Shown in pieces: positions 1 to 6,313 of a stretch of 19,201 nt of DNA; positions within the stretch are counted from its first letter, which is position 1, and each line of letters opens with the position of its first letter. The translations under genes were made by a program, and so were the position numbers. This stretch comes from RGIG5579 sp045541915 (GTDB lineage Bacteria; Bacillota; Clostridia; Oscillospirales; SIG627), in contig JAZQJZ010000040.1 in the NCBI GenBank assembly GCA_045541915.1, positions 1-19,201 of the forward strand. The letters run 5' to 3'. The notes beneath the pieces were generated by a model. It did not search any database and was not told the origin of the DNA. It was given only the letters and a program-made list of their open reading frames with translations.

Positions 1-465
1 GATGAAGCGACGGGACGGCTGAAGATCTCGCGGACGGTGAAGAGAAAGAAAGGCGGCGGCGTGACCTGGGGCGATACCAAGACTGAAACAGGAATGCGCA
101 ACATCCTTTTGCCGCCGAGCACCGCGGAGATACTGCGAGAACGAAAGAAAACGGCGATGAGCGAATGGATCTTCCCGAACATCTACAGACCCGAAGAGGC
201 GATGCATCCCGAGTATCCCTACAACCGTATGAAAACCTTGCTGAAGCAAGCGAGACTACCGCTGATACGCTTCCACGATCTGCGCCACACCTTCGCCACT
301 CACGCGCTGACGGGCGGCGTGGATGCCAAGACCTTGTCTCGAATCCTCGGGCACACCAACGCCAGCTTCACGCTGGACACCTACACCCACGTAACCACCG
401 ACATGCAAAAGAGAGCGTCGGGCATCGTCGGTGGGTTCATGGAAGACTTGATTATAAAGGAGTGA
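1..465 (+). CDS. Tyrosine recombinase/integrase, C-terminal part (5' end outside the window)
   Basis: The reading frame is open from the first base, so this is the last 154 residues of a longer protein. Visible are the strand pattern ending in RNILLPPS, the box FHDLRHTFATHAL with the catalytic His and second Arg, the RILGH box and the nucleophile Tyr in LDTYTH. The first catalytic Arg and the N-terminal DNA-binding domains lie upstream. Tyrosine recombinases of this phage/ICE type cut and rejoin DNA at attachment sites. The visible part closely resembles the matching part of the next gene, so the two look like paralogues in tandem. The ribosome binding site of the next gene overlaps the end of this one. 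Catalytic residues in view are intact, so it need not be a pseudogene; the missing 5' end decides. Confidence 0.9.
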   Translation, partial: DEATGRLKISRTVKRKKGGGVTWGDTKTETGMRNILLPPSTAEILRERKKTAMSEWIFPNIYRPEEAMHPEYPYNRMKTLLKQARLPLIRFHDLRHTFATHALTGGVDAKTLSRILGHTNASFTLDTYTHVTTDMQKRASGIVGGFMEDLIIKE

Positions 466-470
466 GATGA

Positions 471-1931
471 ATGGCAAAACGCAGACAAAACGGAAAAGGT
501 ACTTTACGACAACGCAAGGACGGACGGTGGGAAGGACGTGTGGTGGTCGGATACGATGACAAAGGCTTACCCATCACCAAAAACGTCCTCGCTCACACCA
601 AGACCGAGTGCGCCGAGAAGCTTGAAAAACTGAAAGAGGAATACCGACCGCCGAGCACGCGGTGCAAGCCGGATATGCTGTTCGGCGATTGGATGGAGTT
701 CTGGTATGAGAACTACTCCAAGCCTGCCATCCGACCGCTGACACAACGAAACTACGAGAACCGAATCTACGACCACATCATCCCCGACATCGGCAAGATA
801 CCACTGAACAAACTGACGCAGAACGACCTGCAACAGTTCTACGCTCGGCTGAAGCGAAACGGTCGAAAGCAGTACGTTGAAAAATACGGCCCCGGACTGT
901 CCGACCGTATGGTGCGCGCCTGCCACGCAAGCTGCAGAATGGCTCTGGAAAAAGCGGTAACTGAAGGGCTGATACGGGTCAATCCTGCCATCGGCTGTAA
1001 ACTGCCGCCCAAGAAAGCGCGGGAGATGCAGGTGCTGACCAAGGACGAGCTACAGCGATTCCTTGCCCAGGCCAAAGAGGACGGATACTATGAACTGTTC
1101 CTGTTGGAGCTCGGCACGGGGATGCGCCGAGGGGAGCTGATGGGACTGCAATGGGATGATCTCAACTTTCAAACGGGCGAGCTTCAAATCGTTCGCCAGG
1201 CGTGCGCGGTAAACGGCAAAATTGAGATCTCTGTGCCGAAAACAAAAAGCTCCATCCGCACGGTGGTACTGCCGCCGTCGCTGGTGGAGGTGCTGAGAAA
1301 ATATAAGGAGACAATCAACTCGCGCTGGATGTTCCCGTCGCCGCAAAATCCCGATGTGCCGAGGTATCCCACGTCCGTCGGCGATATCCTGTCGATACTC
1401 CTCAAACGGTCGGGATGCAAGCACGTACGGTTCCACGATCTGCGGCATACCTTCGCAACCATGGCGCTGGAAAACGGTATGGACGTGAAAACGCTGTCAG
1501 CAACGATAGGACACGTGTCAGCGGCAACGACACTGGACATCTACAGCCACATGACCGACACCATGCAGATGCAGGCGGCGGTGAGCATTGACCGCAAAAT
1601 CGGCGGCACAAACGCGCAGATGCCTGCGGTAGAGCAAACACCCGAGAGGACGGCGAAATCGCCCGTAAACGCCCCGTGTGCGCCCACAGAGCCGCATCCC
1701 GAGCCTGTCCCAAGAAAGATACGCAAAAGCGGTACGGGATGCCTGTATCAGATCAACGACAACCTCTGGGAAGGCAGCTTCTTTCCAAGACTCCCCGGAG
1801 GCAAGCGCAAAAAATTCAACGTCTACGCAGAAACAAAGGAGCAATGCGAAATCAAACTCGCCGAAATGATCGAACGAGTCAAAGCGGAGATCGCGGAAGA
1901 AAAAGCAAAACTAAAAGAGGGCGCCGAATAA
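471..1931 (+). CDS. Tyrosine recombinase/integrase with N- and C-terminal arm-binding-like domains
   Basis: A full-length 486-residue integrase. Residues 7-58 form an AP2-like arm-binding domain (GKGTLRQRKDGRWEG), residues 70-170 the SAM-like core-binding domain, and residues 188-372 the catalytic domain. Catalytic residues are present: Arg219 (TGMRRGE), Lys257 (VPKTK), His322 and Arg325 (FHDLRH), His348 (TIGH) and the nucleophile Tyr358 (LDIYSH). After a Pro-rich linker (about 380-415) comes an unusual tail, residues 420-473, starting GTGCLYQINDNLWEG, which repeats the pattern of the N-terminal domain. The start at 471 is chosen over the out-of-frame ATG at 467: AAAGGAG at 456-462 stands 8 bases before it. 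It is probably translated together with the recombinase upstream. Its role is inferred to be integration or excision of the element that carries it. Confidence 0.93.
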   Translation: MAKRRQNGKGTLRQRKDGRWEGRVVVGYDDKGLPITKNVLAHTKTECAEKLEKLKEEYRPPSTRCKPDMLFGDWMEFWYENYSKPAIRPLTQRNYENRIYDHIIPDIGKIPLNKLTQNDLQQFYARLKRNGRKQYVEKYGPGLSDRMVRACHASCRMALEKAVTEGLIRVNPAIGCKLPPKKAREMQVLTKDELQRFLAQAKEDGYYELFLLELGTGMRRGELMGLQWDDLNFQTGELQIVRQACAVNGKIEISVPKTKSSIRTVVLPPSLVEVLRKYKETINSRWMFPSPQNPDVPRYPTSVGDILSILLKRSGCKHVRFHDLRHTFATMALENGMDVKTLSATIGHVSAATTLDIYSHMTDTMQMQAAVSIDRKIGGTNAQMPAVEQTPERTAKSPVNAPCAPTEPHPEPVPRKIRKSGTGCLYQINDNLWEGSFFPRLPGGKRKKFNVYAETKEQCEIKLAEMIERVKAEIAEEKAKLKEGAE

Positions 1932-1940
1932 CGGCGCCCT
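1918..1940 (+). terminator. Hairpin overlapping the recombinase stop codon
   Basis: AGGGCGCC (1918-1925) and GGCGCCCT (1933-1940) form a perfect 8-bp stem with a 7-base loop that holds the TAA stop codon. The downstream T-rich stretch (ttttgttattt) starts about ten bases later, so it is an imperfect intrinsic terminator. Confidence 0.5.
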
Positions 1941-2029
1941 ATGATATTGATTTTGTTATTTATGTATCTTTTTTGATCCTAAAGTTAGTTAATAGCCTAT
2001 AGTTTGATGGTATAATAGAAAACTAGAGA

Positions 2030-2509
2030 TTACACAAAGTCTATTAGGTAATCAAATGTGTATATATTATTATAAATATCTCTATAGGATATGTGAACAG
2101 TTATGTTGGATAATATGTTAACTATTTTTGTTTGTTGCACATAGGGAATGTCTTTGAATGAGACTAGAACAACCTTCTCTCCTGACATTAAAACCTTTCT
2201 GGGAGGTAGAGTGTTATATGATATACTTTGTTCATCTAAAATAAATTCATGCAAATTGTTATGCGTAACTCCTTTGGAATTGGTGAACATAATATCGTTG
2301 ATTTCCATTAGTCCTAAGCCTTTGTTATAAATTTCGACTACCAATTCATTGTCGAAATTGCCAGTAAATATTTCACATACGGGCATAGAAGATAATACAT
2401 TATGTCTATTTTGAGATTGTAACGCCTTTATTGAAACAATTAATGCAATTATAGCGGTTAAGATTGCTGAAATATCAGCTAATAACGTTATATACTCTTT
2501 AAATTCCAT
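2030..2509 (-). CDS. Small membrane-anchored protein of unknown function
   Basis: I do not recognise a family in these 159 residues. The N-terminus (about residues 8-30, ITLLADISAILTAIIALIVS) is one strong hydrophobic segment, followed by a mainly beta-looking soluble domain of about 120 residues. That topology fits an N-terminal signal anchor. The start at 2509 has GAGG eight bases upstream. The gene is much richer in A+T than the recombinases on one side and the housekeeping genes on the other, which suggests recent transfer. Its place between the recombinases and the tRNA-Pro suggests cargo of the integrated element. It is transcribed towards the recombinases (convergent). Confidence 0.65.
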   Translation of the reverse strand: MEFKEYITLLADISAILTAIIALIVSIKALQSQNRHNVLSSMPVCEIFTGNFDNELVVEIYNKGLGLMEINDIMFTNSKGVTHNNLHEFILDEQSISYNTLPPRKVLMSGEKVVLVSFKDIPYVQQTKIVNILSNITVHISYRDIYNNIYTFDYLIDFV

Positions 2510-2573
2510 TATATTTGAACCTCGTAATAAGTATTAATAAGTTAGAGTTTATGTTAAGATTTTGTAGTGTATT

Positions 2574-2595
2574 CAAAAAAACTCTCACTTGAGAG
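2574..2595 (-). terminator. Short intrinsic terminator, reverse strand
   Basis: CTCTC (2582-2586) and GAGAG (2591-2595) form a short stem. Read on the reverse strand it is followed by a run of seven T (2574-2580 are C then A residues on the forward strand). It would stop transcripts coming from the tRNA side before they reach the 159-residue gene. Confidence 0.5.
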
Positions 2596-2622
2596 AACAT
2601 ATTGGGTTAAGTTGGTTATTTT

Positions 2623-2660
2623 GCAAAAAGTCCAGTAATTAATGTTACTGGACTTTTTGC
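2623..2660 (-). terminator. Strong bidirectional terminator-like hairpin downstream of tRNA-Pro
   Basis: A perfect 16-bp inverted repeat, GCAAAAAGTCCAGTAA at 2623-2638 and its complement at 2645-2660, with a six-base loop. Each arm carries a run of A or T at its outer side, so it can act as a terminator in both directions. It lies 25 bases after the tRNA 3' end and is the natural end of the tRNA transcript. Confidence 0.8.
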
Positions 2661-2684
2661 AAACCTGTTGCCAGGTAGACAAAA

Positions 2685-2760
2685 TGGTCCGAGTGACAGG
2701 GATCGAACCTGCGGCCTGATGGTCCCAAACCACCCGCGCTCCCAGCTGCGCCACACCCGG
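2685..2760 (-). tRNA. tRNA-Pro (anticodon UGG)
   Basis: A complete cloverleaf can be drawn on the reverse strand. The acceptor stem is CCGGGTG with CACTCGG, the D-arm GCGC/GCGC, the anticodon arm GGTGG-TTTGGGA-CCATC with anticodon TGG (forward positions 2725-2727), the variable loop AGGCC, and the T-arm GCAGG-TTCGATC-CCTGT. Discriminator A and CCA are encoded (CCA at 2685-2687). It decodes proline CCN codons. Its 3' end faces the recombinase genes, the usual orientation for a tRNA used as an attachment site. No clear promoter lies just upstream, so it may be transcribed from farther away, possibly from the old promoter of the tRNA relic at 2919-2958. Confidence 0.93.
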
Positions 2761-2786
2761 ATATCTATTCAATTTTTTGAGTTTCT

Positions 2787-2841
2787 GCGTGGAAGTGGGA
2801 CAAACTGTGGTCAAACGCAAATTCCACGCCGTTTTGCGTTT
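2787..2841. repeat. Two interlocking perfect inverted repeats
   Basis: GCGTGGAA (2787-2794) is complementary to TTCCACGC (2822-2829), and AAACGCAAA (2813-2821) is complementary to TTTGCGTTT (2833-2841). The pairs interleave, so the two stems are either mutually exclusive or form a pseudoknot. The stretch lies between the intact tRNA-Pro and the truncated one. It could be a set of protein-binding sites at an element end, or an RNA switch in the tRNA leader. Confidence 0.55.
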
Positions 2842-2918
2842 TCCTAAATCCCAGAAAGTCCGCATAAACAAAGGCTTTTCGGGACTTCCGTAAAATCTCG
2901 GCTATAACTGCCCGACAC

Positions 2919-2958
2919 GCTCCCAAAGCAGGCGCGCTACCAACTGCGCCACATCTCG
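2919..2958 (-). pseudogene. Truncated tRNA-Pro (UGG), 5' half only
   Basis: Read on the reverse strand from 2958, this gives a regular tRNA 5' half: acceptor strand CGAGATG, TG, D-arm GCGC-AGTTGGTA-GCGC, G, anticodon stem CCTGC and loop TTTGGGA with anticodon TGG (2923-2925). Only the first two bases of the 3' anticodon stem (GC) match, and then pairing stops. No T-arm or acceptor complement (CATCTCG) follows. A stretch reading TGTCGGGCAGTTATAG downstream may be a decayed variable loop and T-arm. Its acceptor and anticodon stems differ from those of the intact tRNA at 2685-2760, so it is not a recent copy of that gene. It cannot form a working tRNA. Confidence 0.8.
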
Positions 2959-3036
2959 ATTTTGATTGGGTTTTGGTGAAAAAGAAAAAGGATCGGACGG
3001 AAAAGAATATGCCAAGGATAGAAAAAGGATTCCCGA

Positions 3037-3279
3037 TTATTTCTGCTTTAATTCACCAAGGCAAGCGCGGCAGATGCTTTTTTCGTGAAAGGGAACCAGG
3101 TTTTCTTCGCTTCCGCAAAAGGCACAGGCCTCCCGTGCTTTGGAGATGAGGATCTGCTGACCCTCCTGGCGAATGCAAAGCTCGTCCCAATCGGAAATTT
3201 CCAGGGATTTGCGAATGTCCATAGGGATGACAATGCGACCCAAATTATCAATTTTTCTGACTTTAAAGGTCTTTTTCAT
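3037..3279 (-). CDS. AbrB/SpoVT-type transition-state regulator with Cys pairs
   Basis: An 80-residue DNA-binding protein. Residues 3-47 (KVRKIDNLGRIVIPMDIRKSL) are the swapped-hairpin AbrB domain. The C-terminal part has two CxxC pairs (CAFC and CRAC), which could bind zinc; this tail is common in clostridial AbrB-like proteins. The start at 3279 is chosen over one 14 codons upstream because GGGGAGG stands seven bases before it. The family acts as a homo-oligomeric global regulator of the shift from growth to stationary phase or sporulation. The gene stands alone with its own promoter and is divergent from the DUF2156 gene. Targets cannot be deduced. Confidence 0.88.
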   Translation of the reverse strand: MKKTFKVRKIDNLGRIVIPMDIRKSLEISDWDELCIRQEGQQILISKAREACAFCGSEENLVPFHEKSICRACLGELKQK

Positions 3280-3311
3280 TTTGCATCCTCCCCTTGACAA
3301 TTTACCCATTG

Positions 3312-3340
3312 ATTTTACCAAGGAATGGAATTTTTGTCAA
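3312..3340 (-). promoter_or_regulatory. Promoter of the AbrB-type gene
   Basis: On the reverse strand TTGACA (3335-3340) is followed after exactly 17 bases by TAAAAT (3312-3317), 33 bases before the start codon. The pair TTGACAA (3294-3300) and TTGTCAA (3334-3340) is an inverted repeat flanking the start site and could be an operator, for example for self-control. Confidence 0.75.
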
Positions 3341-3394
3341 CGGGTTGCAAGAAAATAGGGCGAAACAAATTTTGTTTTAAAATCGAAAAATCTA

Positions 3395-3423
3395 TTGCAT
3401 TGGCCGGTACCCCGTGATAAAAT
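3395..3423 (+). promoter_or_regulatory. Promoter of the DUF2156/M20 gene pair
   Basis: TTGCAT (3395-3400), a 17-base spacer and TAAAAT (3418-3423) lie 38 bases before the start at 3461. The ribosome binding site there is weak (AAAAGAG). Confidence 0.65.
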
Positions 3424-3460
3424 GACAAAAGATTAGGAAAAAAGATAGAAAAGAGTTTTT

Positions 3461-4345
3461 ATGATTGATTTTGTCCCGTTAACCTTGGAGCAAGCACCGC
3501 TTTTGAAACGGTATTTTTCCCAAAGCCGCACCCGTCTTTGTGATCAGACTTTGGGGGGCGCGCTGATGTGGCGGAATGCGTTTCGAACCCAATTTGCAGA
3601 GTATGAGGGCTGCCTTTTTCTCCGTAGCGAGACTTCGCCCGGAAAATGGGCGTACACGGCGCCTCTTTTTGACTTAAAAAAAGGAGTAGAGCTTCTTTTG
3701 ATGCATTGCAAGGGGTACGGAGAGGAGCTTGTGTTTTGCAGTGTCGGTGCAGAAGATAAGGATGCGATCTGTGCGCTCCTTCCGGGGTATCAGGCAACGT
3801 CCACCCGTGATTGGTTCGACTATGTTTATAAGGTAGAAAAGCTTTCCACCTTCCAAGGAAAAAAGCTTTCCGGTCAGCGGAATCACCGCAATTTCTTTTT
3901 GAAACACAATGCCCGGTGGCATTTTGAAGAGATCACCAAGGAGAATCTGCCTTTGATCAGGCAGTTCTTTGATCAATACTGTCAAAGGAACGAAAAGGAT
4001 TCCCCTCATTTTTATGAGGAGGAAAAAGCGGTTCTTGAGGTGTTGGATCATTTGGATGTATATGGCTTTTTTGGCGGCGCGATTTTTGTGGAGGATCAGG
4101 TGGTTGCCTTTTCCTTGGGCGAGATCGTGGGAGACACGATTTTCGTTCACATTGAAAAAGCAGATCGGGATGTGCGCGGCTCGTATCAGATGATCGTTTC
4201 TGAATTCCTTTCTCATTTTGCCACGAGCCAGGTGTTCTTTGTCAATCGGGAAGAGGACGTGGGCGATCCCGGACTTCGCTATTCCAAGGAGTCGTATCAC
4301 CCGGAATTTATGGTGGAAAAATATACTATAGAAGGAGAGATGTAA
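3461..4345 (+). CDS. DUF2156 protein (phosphatidylglycerol lysyltransferase C-terminal-like)
   Basis: 294 residues of the LPG_synthase_C/DUF2156 family, a double GNAT fold that in MprF moves an aminoacyl group from aminoacyl-tRNA to lipid. The signature near the C-terminus, VNREEDVGDPGLRYSKESYH (about residues 262-281), is typical. Unlike MprF there are no membrane segments, so this is a cytosolic stand-alone form. The acceptor of such proteins is usually unknown, so no substrate is claimed. The stop overlaps the start of the M20 amidohydrolase by one base, and the AGGAGAG site for the second gene lies inside this one, so the two are very likely translated together. Confidence 0.85.
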   Translation: MIDFVPLTLEQAPLLKRYFSQSRTRLCDQTLGGALMWRNAFRTQFAEYEGCLFLRSETSPGKWAYTAPLFDLKKGVELLLMHCKGYGEELVFCSVGAEDKDAICALLPGYQATSTRDWFDYVYKVEKLSTFQGKKLSGQRNHRNFFLKHNARWHFEEITKENLPLIRQFFDQYCQRNEKDSPHFYEEEKAVLEVLDHLDVYGFFGGAIFVEDQVVAFSLGEIVGDTIFVHIEKADRDVRGSYQMIVSEFLSHFATSQVFFVNREEDVGDPGLRYSKESYHPEFMVEKYTIEGEM

Positions 4346-5703
4346 TGGCAAATCAATTTCAGCACCTTTACGATGCGGTGGAAAAGCACCGTCAAATGAT
4401 CCTGGATGCAGAGCGCCACATCTGGAACAATCCTGAGACCGGTTACCGCGAATGGAAAACACATCGCTATTTGAAAAAACTGTATGAGGATCTGGGGTAC
4501 CAGGTCCGGGAGGCAGGGAATATTCCCGGCTTTTTTGCAGATGTGGAAACGGGAAAGCCCGGACCGAAAATTGCAGTTTTTGGCGAACTTGACTCTCTGA
4601 TCGTGCCGACCCATCCGGAGTGTGATAAGGAAACCGGTGCGGTTCACGCCTGTGCACATAACTGCCAGAGCGCCGCTTTGCTTGGCATTGCAGCAGCATT
4701 AAAGGAGCCCGGCGCACTGGAAGGACTCTGCGGCTCCATCCGTTTGATTGCCGTACCCGCGGAAGAAATGATTGAGATCGGATTTCGTCGGCAATTGAGA
4801 GATGCCGGAACGATTCGTTATCTCACCGGAAAATTGGAGTTTCTCTACCGTGGCATTTTAGATGGCGTAGATCTGGCGATGATGGTGCATACCTCCTCGA
4901 AAAACGCCTTCAGTTGCATCAAGGGAAGCGATGGCGGTATGACCAAAATGTTTGTTTTCCGGGGCAAATCCGCTCATGCAGGGGGATCTCCTCAAAAGGG
5001 GCTGAATGCTCTCTACGCCGCCACCACAGCGCTCTCCGCTGCCAATGCCTTGCGCGAGACCTTTGTGGAAGAGGATTATATTCGTTTTCATCCCATTATC
5101 ACCAAGGGCGGCTCTGCAGTAAATTCCATTCCTGATGAAGTGGTTTGCGAAAGCTATGTGCGCGGTGCCAGCATTCCCGCCACCCGTGCTGCCAACGAGA
5201 AAATCAACTGTGCCATCGCCGCTTCTGCCGCTGCCATTGGTTGCAAAGTGGAGTTCAATGATGAGCACGGCTTTGCTCCCCGGCAGAACGATGAGAACCT
5301 GGCGCAAGCATTTTATCAGGTGGCCGCCGATTTCTTCTCTCCGGAGCATATGACCCCTTACGGGCGCTGGAGCACCGGAAGTAGCGATATGGGTGATATC
5401 TGCTGTGTGATGCCGGCCATTCATCCCCATATTCCCGGCTGTACTGGCCAAAGCCATTCCGATACGTTTTACATTACCGATCCGGTTACCGCTTGTGTCA
5501 CCTCGGCGAAAATTCAGTCCGGAGTTCTGGCTTTGCTTTTGTCCGACGGTGCATCTTATGCCAAAAAGGTTCTGGCCGAAGCAAAGGTGCCCTATGAATC
5601 CAAGGAAGCCTTCTTCCGGGAGATCGATTCCTTCCGATTTGAAGGCGAGGGCGTTATTTATAACGACGACGGAACGGTTACCTTGCGATACAAGAATGCA
5701 TAA
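4345..5703 (+). CDS. M20 family amidohydrolase / aminoacylase-like metallopeptidase
   Basis: 452 residues. The order of motifs is that of M20 enzymes related to AbgB and aminobenzoyl-glutamate or aminoacylase-like hydrolases: GELDSL (80-85), VHACAHN with His101, Cys103 and His105 as likely metal ligands, PAEE with Glu140/Glu141 as catalytic base and ligand, His182, and the dimerisation-domain motif GKSAHAGGSP with His211. These are cytosolic zinc-type hydrolases that cleave N-acyl or amide bonds of amino acid derivatives; the exact substrate cannot be read. There is no signal peptide. GAAGGAGAGA at 4331-4340 precedes the start, which overlaps the upstream stop as TAATG. A terminator follows directly. 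Confidence 0.88.
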   Translation: MANQFQHLYDAVEKHRQMILDAERHIWNNPETGYREWKTHRYLKKLYEDLGYQVREAGNIPGFFADVETGKPGPKIAVFGELDSLIVPTHPECDKETGAVHACAHNCQSAALLGIAAALKEPGALEGLCGSIRLIAVPAEEMIEIGFRRQLRDAGTIRYLTGKLEFLYRGILDGVDLAMMVHTSSKNAFSCIKGSDGGMTKMFVFRGKSAHAGGSPQKGLNALYAATTALSAANALRETFVEEDYIRFHPIITKGGSAVNSIPDEVVCESYVRGASIPATRAANEKINCAIAASAAAIGCKVEFNDEHGFAPRQNDENLAQAFYQVAADFFSPEHMTPYGRWSTGSSDMGDICCVMPAIHPHIPGCTGQSHSDTFYITDPVTACVTSAKIQSGVLALLLSDGASYAKKVLAEAKVPYESKEAFFREIDSFRFEGEGVIYNDDGTVTLRYKNA

Positions 5704-5733
5704 AAAAAGAGAGGCTTTAAGCCTCTTTTTTTA
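5702..5733. terminator. Bidirectional terminator between convergent genes
   Basis: AGAGGCT (5710-5716) pairs with AGCCTCT (5720-5726) around a TTA loop, and the stem is extended by A/T runs on both sides. It serves the M20 gene (T-run on the forward strand) and the ACT-domain gene ending at 5731 (T-run on the reverse strand). Confidence 0.9.
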
Positions 5734-6171
5734 TTCTATGGCAACCAAACGAACACCGGACACGCCGGGACAAGCGCTGATGCTTTGAATCAATTCCTCT
5801 GTTTCGCCGGAAAGGGAAGCAATTTCCAATGAGAGTGTGATGTGCGCCTTTTCCTTGATGGGAAGATTCTGATGAATGGTCAGAATATTGGCTTTTTTCT
5901 TGCTCACCATAGAAAGCACCTCGGAAAGCGCACCGGTTTTATGGGCAAGATTGAATGATAAAATAGCCTTTTTTCCTACTGCAGAGTCATTTCCGGGTGC
6001 AAAAATATAGTCCTTGTATTTATAATAGGTGCTTCGGGATATTCCTGCTATCCGCACAGCTTCGCTCACATCTTTGGCTTTTCCGCCCTCCACCAGCTCT
6101 CTGGCAAGGACCACCTTTTCATAACATTCGGGCAAAATGGCCGTGTCAATAATCAGATACTTCGGTTTCAT
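5731..6171 (-). CDS. pheB: ACT domain protein, PheB/UPF0735 family
   Basis: 146 residues, the usual length of the PheB (UPF0735) family. The N-terminal third (about residues 15-60) contains a helix-turn-helix-like segment (AVRIAGISRSTYYKYKDYIF), and residues 70-144 are an ACT domain, a small amino-acid-binding regulatory fold (AHKTGALSEVLSMV). In Bacillus the gene was linked to phenylalanine biosynthesis, but its molecular role is not settled. It has a good AGGAGG site eight bases before the start and stands alone, convergent with the M20 gene and divergent from the lysozyme gene. Confidence 0.9.
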   Translation of the reverse strand: MKPKYLIIDTAILPECYEKVVLARELVEGGKAKDVSEAVRIAGISRSTYYKYKDYIFAPGNDSAVGKKAILSFNLAHKTGALSEVLSMVSKKKANILTIHQNLPIKEKAHITLSLEIASLSGETEELIQSISACPGVSGVRLVAIE

Positions 6172-6196
6172 CTCTTTTCCTCCTGACTACGCTTAT

Positions 6197-6225
6197 ACTT
6201 TAGCCCTTTTATTTGGTTTTGTCAA
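6197..6225 (-). promoter_or_regulatory. Promoter of the PheB-like gene
   Basis: On the reverse strand TTGACA (6220-6225) is followed after 17 bases by TAAAGT (6197-6202), about 25 bases upstream of the start codon. The -35 box is perfect and the -10 box is moderate. Confidence 0.65.
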
Positions 6226-6248
6226 GCATCCGGGAAAAGGCATCAGCC

Positions 6249-6277
6249 TTGACACAAAAGAGCGAAATTGATACAAT
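6249..6277 (+). promoter_or_regulatory. Promoter of the GH25-pnuC unit
   Basis: TTGACA (6249-6254), exactly 17 bases, then TACAAT (6272-6277). The expected transcription start near 6284 lies after the ATG at 6281, so that ATG cannot be the real start of the lysozyme gene. Confidence 0.8.
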
Positions 6278-6313
6278 ATAATGAAATTTGATCATAGGAG
6301 TAACAATGGAAAA

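Noticed and set aside
2554..2871. Reverse-strand open frame of 105 codons
   Set aside because: It runs straight through the tRNA-Pro gene and its terminator; the translated middle (GVAQLGARVVWDHQAAGSIP) is only tRNA sequence read as protein.
2881..2918. A complete 3' half for the tRNA-Pro relic
   Set aside because: A stretch vaguely like a T-arm is present, but neither the 3' anticodon stem nor the acceptor complement can be found.
3674..4717. Reverse-strand frame of 347 codons
   Set aside because: Antisense to the DUF2156 and M20 genes, no start signal and no recognisable domain.
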